A stretch of 64,000 nt of DNA from Flavobacteriales bacterium. GTDB lineage: Bacteria > Bacteroidota > Bacteroidia > Flavobacteriales_D > Crocinitomicaceae. The notes beneath the pieces were generated by a model. It saw only the letters and a list, made by a program, of their open reading frames with translations. It made no database searches and had not been told where the DNA came from. Of the stretch, positions 59,711-64,000 are shown one piece after another. The translations under genes were made by a program, and so were the position numbers. The stretch is from positions 43,055 to 107,054 of the forward strand of contig CANFRV010000011.1 in NCBI GenBank assembly GCA_947449575.1, written 5' to 3'. Position 1 is the first letter of the stretch; the number at the start of each line of letters is the position of its first letter.

Positions 59711-62347
59711 TTGGCTAAGGAAAAGGAAATAATAGTGAATGGGGTGGTTGAAACTCCGCTAATGAAGCAATACAATGCGATTAAGAGAAAACATCCTGAC
59801 GCGATGCTTTTATTTCGTGTGGGAGATTTTTACGAGACCTTTGGTGAAGATGCAATTAAAGCTTCCAAGATTCTGGGAATTACGTTGACCAAACGTAAAA
59901 ATGGCGCGGCCGCAACGATTGAATTAGCTGGTTTTCCTCATCATTCTGTCGATACTTATTTACCTAAATTGGTTCGTGCTGGACAAAGAGTGGCCATTTG
60001 TGATCAATTAGAGGACCCTAAATTGACAAAATCTATTGTGAAAAGAGGGGTTACAGAACTTGTCACGCCGGGTGTTTCCTTTAATGACCAAGTTTTAGAT
60101 CAGAAAAAAAATAACTTTTTATGCGCGATTCATTTTGATAAAAATGAGCATGGTATTTCATTTTTAGATGTTTCAACGGGAGAATATCTAATTGCGCAAG
60201 GTTCTAGTGAATACATCGATAAATTGATTCAAGGTTTTGAACCGAAAGAAATTTTATTTCAAAAAAATAGAAGTAAAGATTTTACAGATTCTCACGGTGC
60301 CAATTATTATACATTCAAATTAGACGATTGGATTTTTACCAAAGATTATGCAGAAGAATCTCTTTATAAACACTTTGGAACCAATTCATTAAAAGGATTT
60401 GGAATTGAAAATTTAAATTTAGGTGTTATCGCTGCGGGTGCTATTCTTCATTATTTATCAGAAACTGAACATAGTCAATTGGGGCACATTACGACCATTT
60501 CTCGTATTGAGGAAGAAAAATATGTGTGGTTGGATCGATTCACGATACGTAATTTGGAATTAATTACTTCACCACATGAAAATGCAACGACCTTAATTCA
60601 TATTCTCGATAAAACGGTCACTCCAATGGGAGGAAGATTGTTAAAAAGATGGATGGTTCTGCCTTTAAAGGATGAAAAACCAATAAAAGATCGTTTGGAT
60701 GCTGTCACATTTTTAAAGGACAACGATTTGGTTGCTAATTCTTTGAGTGAACACTTGCAAGAAATAGGTGATTTAGAACGATTGATTTCAAAAGTAGCGG
60801 TGGGAAGAGTAAACCCAAGAGAGGTGATGCAACTTAATCGAACGCTTCAACAAATAATGCCAATTCGCACCGATCTATCTACAGCGAAAGTTTCTTCTTT
60901 AAAAAATATCTCAGATCAATTAAATCCTTGCACGGAGTTAATTTCTTGTATTAGTAAAACTCTGGTGGAAGAACCTGCAGTGCAAGTGGGGAAAGGATTT
61001 GTTATTTCAAATGGTTTTCACGAGGAATTAGATGAACTTCGAGCAATTTCTTCTTTAGGAAAAGACTTTTTAGATGAAATGCAAAAAAGAGAAAGTGAAT
61101 CAACCGGAATTCCGAGTTTGAAAATCTCTTTCAACAATGTATATGGATATTATTTAGAAGTCACGAATACGCATAAAGACAAAGTGCCAACCGAGTGGAT
61201 TCGTAAGCAAACGCTTGTAAATGCTGAAAGATACATCACTCCAGAATTAAAAGAATACGAAAATAAAATTCTTGGAGCAGAGGAAAAAATATATGCTATT
61301 GAAGCACGATTGTACCAAGAGCTAGTTGTTTCAATGGCGAAATACATTCAGCAAATACAATATAATGCGGTATTAATTGCACAATTAGACTGTTTGGTTT
61401 CATTTGCGATTAGCGCAAAACAAAATAATTATACACGTCCTTCGGTAAACGATTCTTTCATTATTGACATCAAAGATGGTAGACATCCAGTTATTGAAAA
61501 ACAACTCAAGATCGGGGAGGAATATATTTCTAACGATGTATTTTTAGACAGCAATTCACAACAAATAATCATGATTACTGGACCGAATATGTCTGGTAAA
61601 AGCGCCATTCTTCGTCAAACCGCCTTGATTTGCTTAATGGCGCAGATGGGTTCATTTGTTCCTGCGAAATCGGCGAAATTGGGCTTGGTAGATAAAGTCT
61701 TTACGCGTGTGGGTGCTTCTGATAATATTTCTTCTGGAGAATCGACTTTTATGGTTGAAATGAATGAAACTTCCAGTATTCTAAATAATATTTCAGAGCG
61801 AAGTTTAATTTTATTGGATGAAATCGGAAGAGGAACGAGCACGTATGATGGAATTTCTATTGCCTGGGCAATTGCGGAATATATACATGAGCATCCTAAA
61901 GCAAGGGCAAAAACCTTATTTGCAACGCATTATCATGAGTTAAATGATATGATTAAGCAATTTGAGCGCATCAAAAATTACAACGTTCAAGTGAAAGAAA
62001 TCGGACAAAAAATATTGTTTCTACGAAAATTAATTGAGGGAGGTAGTGAACATTCTTTTGGAATTCATGTTGCTAAATTAGCTGGTATGCCCAGTCATGT
62101 GGTAAATAGAGCAACCAAAATGTTGGCTCAGCTGGAGGAGTCACATGAAATTGGAGAAAAGTCGAATTCGAAGGCTACCATTAAAAAAGCGATTGCAAGT
62201 CCAAACATGCAGTTAAGTTTTTTTCAAATGAACGATCCAGTTTTGGAGAACATCCGAGATGAGCTCATCAGTATAGATATTAACACATTAACGCCTGTTG
62301 AGGCATTGATGAAGTTGAATGAAATCAAAAAAATCATTGGCGGATAA
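59711..62347 (+). CDS. mutS: DNA mismatch repair protein MutS
   Basis: An 878-residue MutS1. The mismatch-reading [14 protein letters not shown] lies near the N-terminus (Phe-x-Glu intact), Walker A is GPNMSGKS (624-631), Walker [17 protein letters not shown], and the C-terminal helix-turn-helix ends IKKIIGG. Domain order is connector, core, lever, clamp and ATPase as normal. The start is TTG at 59711 ([20 protein letters not shown]); the next Met is residue 18, after part of the conserved TPLMKQYN, so TTG is favoured. Confidence 0.95.
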   Translation: MAKEKEIIVNGVVETPLMKQYNAIKRKHPDAMLLFRVGDFYETFGEDAIKASKILGITLTKRKNGAAATIELAGFPHHSVDTYLPKLVRAGQRVAICDQLEDPKLTKSIVKRGVTELVTPGVSFNDQVLDQKKNNFLCAIHFDKNEHGISFLDVSTGEYLIAQGSSEYIDKLIQGFEPKEILFQKNRSKDFTDSHGANYYTFKLDDWIFTKDYAEESLYKHFGTNSLKGFGIENLNLGVIAAGAILHYLSETEHSQLGHITTISRIEEEKYVWLDRFTIRNLELITSPHENATTLIHILDKTVTPMGGRLLKRWMVLPLKDEKPIKDRLDAVTFLKDNDLVANSLSEHLQEIGDLERLISKVAVGRVNPREVMQLNRTLQQIMPIRTDLSTAKVSSLKNISDQLNPCTELISCISKTLVEEPAVQVGKGFVISNGFHEELDELRAISSLGKDFLDEMQKRESESTGIPSLKISFNNVYGYYLEVTNTHKDKVPTEWIRKQTLVNAERYITPELKEYENKILGAEEKIYAIEARLYQELVVSMAKYIQQIQYNAVLIAQLDCLVSFAISAKQNNYTRPSVNDSFIIDIKDGRHPVIEKQLKIGEEYISNDVFLDSNSQQIIMITGPNMSGKSAILRQTALICLMAQMGSFVPAKSAKLGLVDKVFTRVGASDNISSGESTFMVEMNETSSILNNISERSLILLDEIGRGTSTYDGISIAWAIAEYIHEHPKARAKTLFATHYHELNDMIKQFERIKNYNVQVKEIGQKILFLRKLIEGGSEHSFGIHVAKLAGMPSHVVNRATKMLAQLEESHEIGEKSNSKATIKKAIASPNMQLSFFQMNDPVLENIRDELISIDINTLTPVEALMKLNEIKKIIGG

Positions 62348-62410
62348 AGAAAAAATTTAAAAAAAACTACTTTTTTTCATTGTGAAGCCATTTTTTTGAA
62401 ATAAAATTGA

Positions 62411-62418
62411 TACATTTG
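62411..62418 (+). promoter_or_regulatory. -7 promoter box TACATTTG of the tRNA-Gly/tRNA-Leu unit
   Basis: Perfect TAnnTTTG 42 bases before tRNA-Gly. Confidence 0.65.
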
Positions 62419-62460
62419 TCCCCCGAAGCAAAGCGATGCTCGTAGATTAATATAGTATAA

Positions 62461-62533
62461 GCGAGAGTAGCTCAGTTGGTAGAGCACAACCTTGCCAAGG
62501 TTGGGGTCGCGAGTTCGAATCTCGTCTCCCGCT
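62461..62533 (+). tRNA. tRNA-Gly (anticodon GCC)
   Basis: A 73-base cloverleaf: D arm GCTC/GAGC, anticodon arm CAACC-TTGCCAA-GGTTG, T arm GCGAG-TTCGAAT-CTCGT. The acceptor GCGAGAG against CTCCCGC has one mismatch, A4 with C69. CCA not encoded. Confidence 0.95.
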
Positions 62534-62550
62534 CAAAAAGAAAGTCGTCT

Positions 62551-62634
62551 GCTCGGATGGTGGAATTGGTAGACACGCCGGACTTAAAATCCTGTGCCTG
62601 TATGGGCGTGCGGGTTCAAGTCCCGCTCCGAGTA
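62551..62634 (+). tRNA. tRNA-Leu (anticodon TAA)
   Basis: An 84-base class II tRNA with a long variable arm. Acceptor GCTCGGA/TCCGAGT, anticodon loop CTTAAAA, T arm GCGGG-TTCAAGT-CCCGC. It lies 17 bases after tRNA-Gly and shares its transcript. Confidence 0.95.
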
Positions 62635-62700
62635 CAATGTGTGTTGACAATCAACAACTTAGACTAAAAATAGTCAACAGTTAGTCAACCAAAATACAGA

Positions 62701-62732
62701 AAAGCCTCAGTATTACTACTGAGGCTTTTTTT
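62701..62732 (+). terminator. Rho-independent terminator after the tRNA pair
   Basis: AAAGCCTCAG-TATTACTA-CTGAGGCTTT followed by a T run; symmetrical. Confidence 0.85.
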
Positions 62733-63035
62733 ATTTATACCCCTTTTTAGGTCTATCTCTAAATCTGGGGTCAACCCCGAATGTTGTTGGGAGCCAAAAT
62801 CAGGCATAAATTTGTGTTAATCTGAATTAAAAGAATCCAATATTAGTTACTCCTCTAAATTGTGCTCGTAATGCTTTTATTCTTTTACCAAAAAGGAAAA
62901 AATTGCGTTTGAAATTATTGGTCTTAAAGAGATCTTAATTTATCTTTATCAACAATTAAGCAGTTAGAACTTTATAAGTTTTTTTAAATCTTAGAGTTAT
63001 TTTGTATATTTTTACTCAAATTTAAAAAAAATATT
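62733..63035. other. Intergenic region between the tRNAs and a small lipoprotein gene (no gene seen)
   Basis: About 300 bases with stop codons in all frames at short intervals. A short inverted repeat GGGGTCAACCCC lies at 62767-62778. TATTTTTA at 63007-63014 may be the -7 box of the next gene (21 bases before its ATG). Confidence 0.4.
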
Positions 63036-63299
63036 ATGAAAAAAATTATTTTATCTGCAACATTGTTGTCTTTATTGGTTCTTGCATCTTGCGGGAAGAG
63101 TGCAGTTTGTGAATGTATTGATACAGCTTCGGCAGCTCAGAAAGAAATGATGGAAGCGAAAGGTGATCAAGCTAAAATTACTGCTATTGAAGAAAAATAT
63201 AAAGGTGACATGGAGACTTGTCAAAAATTAGGTGAAGGTAAAACTGAAGAAGAACAGAAAGCTCTTGCTGAAGAAGCGAAAGCATGTGAAAAAAAATAA
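63036..63299 (+). CDS. Small Cys-containing lipoprotein, 87 residues
   Basis: A lipoprotein with signal MKKIILSATLLSLLVLASC (Cys19 as lipid site). The mature part is CGKSAVCECIDTASAAQKEM, then a charged helical stretch (EMMEAKGDQAKITAIEEKYK) and EKACEKK-like end (EEAKACEKK). Four further cysteines lie in the mature protein (CEC, TCQK, ACEK). The pattern VCECID...C resembles small Bacteroidota lipoproteins of unknown function. It is a stand-alone unit with a terminator 39 bases downstream. Confidence 0.8.
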   Translation: MKKIILSATLLSLLVLASCGKSAVCECIDTASAAQKEMMEAKGDQAKITAIEEKYKGDMETCQKLGEGKTEEEQKALAEEAKACEKK

Positions 63300-63337
63300 T
63301 TGATGAATAATCATCAAGTGTTTTTATACATTATTAA

Positions 63338-63369
63338 AAATAGGCATCCATTGGGTGCCTATTTTTTTT
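63338..63369 (+). terminator. Terminator of the 87-residue lipoprotein gene
   Basis: AAATAGGCATCC-ATT-GGGTGCCTATTT followed by T run; one G-U pair. Confidence 0.85.
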
Positions 63370-63414
63370 GGTTCAATTTTAGTAAATTCTACTTCATAAG
63401 TAGATATGGAATAA

Positions 63415-63735
63415 AGTGAAAATCTATATTTAAAACTTTCTGAAATAATTTCACAAAACGTAACTATTGTTAGACAAGTTTGGAGCGCAAAAAACTTGGA
63501 TGTTTCTAATTGGAGGAATGGCGAAGCTATAAAAAAAGTTATAACTGATGAAGAATGGGAAAGTGCGGGCGAGAATGAACAGCCAACTTAGTGTTATTAC
63601 GATAATGAACCTGCCAATGGAACAAAATACGGAAACCCGCAGGCAGTAGGCAGTATTTTAATACAGGTAAACACCCAAAGCGAACAATCTTTCATCGAAC
63701 TCGATAACAAATACAGGGACGAACCCAGACTATAA
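63415..63735 (+). pseudogene. Broken FISUMP-domain gene fragment
   Basis: Reading the frame from 63415 gives QVWSAKNLDVSNWRNGE, then IKKVITDEEWESAGENEQP, an in-frame TAG at 63589-63591, and CYYDNEPANGTKYGN. These match the start of the Fibrobacter succinogenes major paralogous (FISUMP) domain, whose normal text runs on with no break between P and CYYDN. After TKYGN the similarity ends and unrelated sequence continues to a TAA at 63733. There is no start codon, an internal stop and no C-terminal half, so it is a relic. It lies about 120 bases before the IS end. Confidence 0.75.
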
Positions 63736-63752
63736 AGTATAATAAGGAATTT

Positions 63753-63884
63753 ATGCAGTATGAATTCATACAACTTTACAAGAAATGGATGGTTTATCCT
63801 TGTCTTTCAAAAAAAGAAATCATAGATTTTTATGAGGAAGAAATGAATAATTTGTTGACACTATCCCGAAAAGTGTGTAAATAG
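63753..63884 (+). pseudogene. Short open frame running into the IS end
   Basis: A 43-codon frame, MQYEFIQLYKKWMVYPCLSK and then KEIIDFYEEEMNN, whose last codons (LLTLSRKVCK) are encoded by the terminal repeat of the insertion sequence starting near 63857. The natural C-terminus is therefore lost. The native part is not recognised. It is likely a small gene or the 5' part of a gene cut by the insertion. Confidence 0.5.
63857..63882. repeat. Terminal inverted repeat of an IS256-family element
   Basis: GACACTATCCCGAAAAGTG continues GTGTAAAT; the reverse complement (ACACACTTTTCGGGATAGTG) is the kind of end found on IS256-family elements. It lies 16 bases outside the stop codon of the transposase fragment to its right, as expected for one end of the IS. 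The other end is outside the window. Confidence 0.65.
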
Positions 63885-63897
63885 AAAAAAGTTATTT

Positions 63898-64000
63898 TTA
63901 ATACCTACTTATTCTGTCTTCAAAAATAATTAAAAATTGATTATGGATTATGCCCCAATCTCTGATTGGCATAGTCCATTTTTTTGTGGCCTCGCTCAAT
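63898..64000 (-). CDS. IS256-family transposase, C-terminal fragment
   Basis: The last 33 codons, minus strand, end at TAA 63898-63900. They read ...LSEATKKWTMPIRDWG, then IIHNQFLIIFEDRISRY. The ATKKWT-P-I-x-W string and the following NQF-I-FE-R stretch are the conserved C-terminus of mutator-type (IS256) DDE transposases. The catalytic residues are outside the window, so intactness cannot be judged. Confidence 0.8.
   Translation of the reverse strand, partial: LSEATKKWTMPIRDWGIIHNQFLIIFEDRISRY

Larger units (their letters stand above)
63857..64000 (-). mobile_element. IS256-family insertion sequence, one end only
   Basis: Terminal repeat plus the 3' end of the transposase; the element continues past the right edge. 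Its insertion interrupts the short frame at 63753 and lies next to the FISUMP relic. Confidence 0.7.

Noticed and set aside
62447..62667. Open frames of 63-67 codons on both strands over the tRNA-Gly/tRNA-Leu region
   Set aside because: They are the tRNA genes read as protein; the clover-leaf structures explain the sequence.
1..64000. CRISPR array
   Set aside because: No set of equal-length direct repeats with regular spacers was seen; the AGAC-rich regions are too short-period and degenerate.

Overview
The window is an AT-rich chromosomal segment from a member of the Bacteroidota, most likely order Flavobacteriales; a Crocinitomicaceae/Fluviicola-like family is only a guess. The phylum call rests on many TAnnTTTG promoter boxes, the near absence of Shine-Dalgarno sequences, a type IX secretion (T9SS) type B sorting domain, and lineage-typical families (DUF5686, IPExxxVDY, DUF2480, DUF2723, group-specific DAHP synthase-chorismate mutase fusion).

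Layout. 1-1738: the 5' end of a secreted protein, a geranylgeranylglyceryl-phosphate synthase-like gene and a phosphopantetheinyl transferase, all on the minus strand. 1854-8651: electron-transfer flavoprotein etfBA, a DUF151 nuclease-like protein, a nucleoside-type MFS permease, a LuxE-like acyl-protein synthetase, a short TauE/SafE protein, an M20 amidohydrolase and a small lipoprotein. 8665-14575: two minus-strand amino-acid units, the aromatic operon pheA - DAHP synthase/chorismate mutase - aroB - aroA, and asnA. 14804-24877: recQ, an envelope block (tatC, DUF5686 protein, lptB, Omp85-like protein) and two toxin-antitoxin pairs. 25106-31505: gcvP, an IPExxxVDY-pyk pair, a small membrane protein and a radical SAM/SPASM protein. 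31554-44233: a second DUF5686 protein, a PKD-repeat T9SS substrate, an epimerase-like protein, pdhB, a WYL regulator with a large uncharacterised neighbour, a NamZ-type muramidase and a LolC/E-type permease. 44346-50657: sufS-sufE-sufT-fabF-DUF2480, an orphan TonB-plug protein, fabD, a small lipoprotein and tRNA-Gln. 50957-62634: a DUF2723 glycosyltransferase-like giant, a NodB deacetylase, a MacAB-like exporter, a TrmH methyltransferase, mutS, tRNA-Gly and tRNA-Leu. 62701-64000: an accessory edge with a small lipoprotein, a broken FISUMP-domain gene and the end of an IS256-family insertion sequence.

The strongest discovery is a set of three ribosome-mediated transcription attenuators sharing one design. 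The aromatic operon is preceded by a leader peptide containing FFFYDFHW. asnA is preceded by two consecutive Asn-rich leader peptides, each with its own terminator. In all three, a GGGARAG element at or just after the leader stop codon can pair with the CUUUCC 5' arm of the terminator, forming an antiterminator. Starvation for the encoded amino acids would stall the ribosome, leave GGGARAG free and let transcription proceed.

Other points of interest are a perfect 10-bp inverted repeat over the higBA promoter, many promoter boxes so close to the start codon that the mRNAs should be leaderless or nearly so, degenerate AGAC-rich repeats in three intergenic regions, a tandem duplication of a two-PKD unit, and two small genes (46 and 51 codons).
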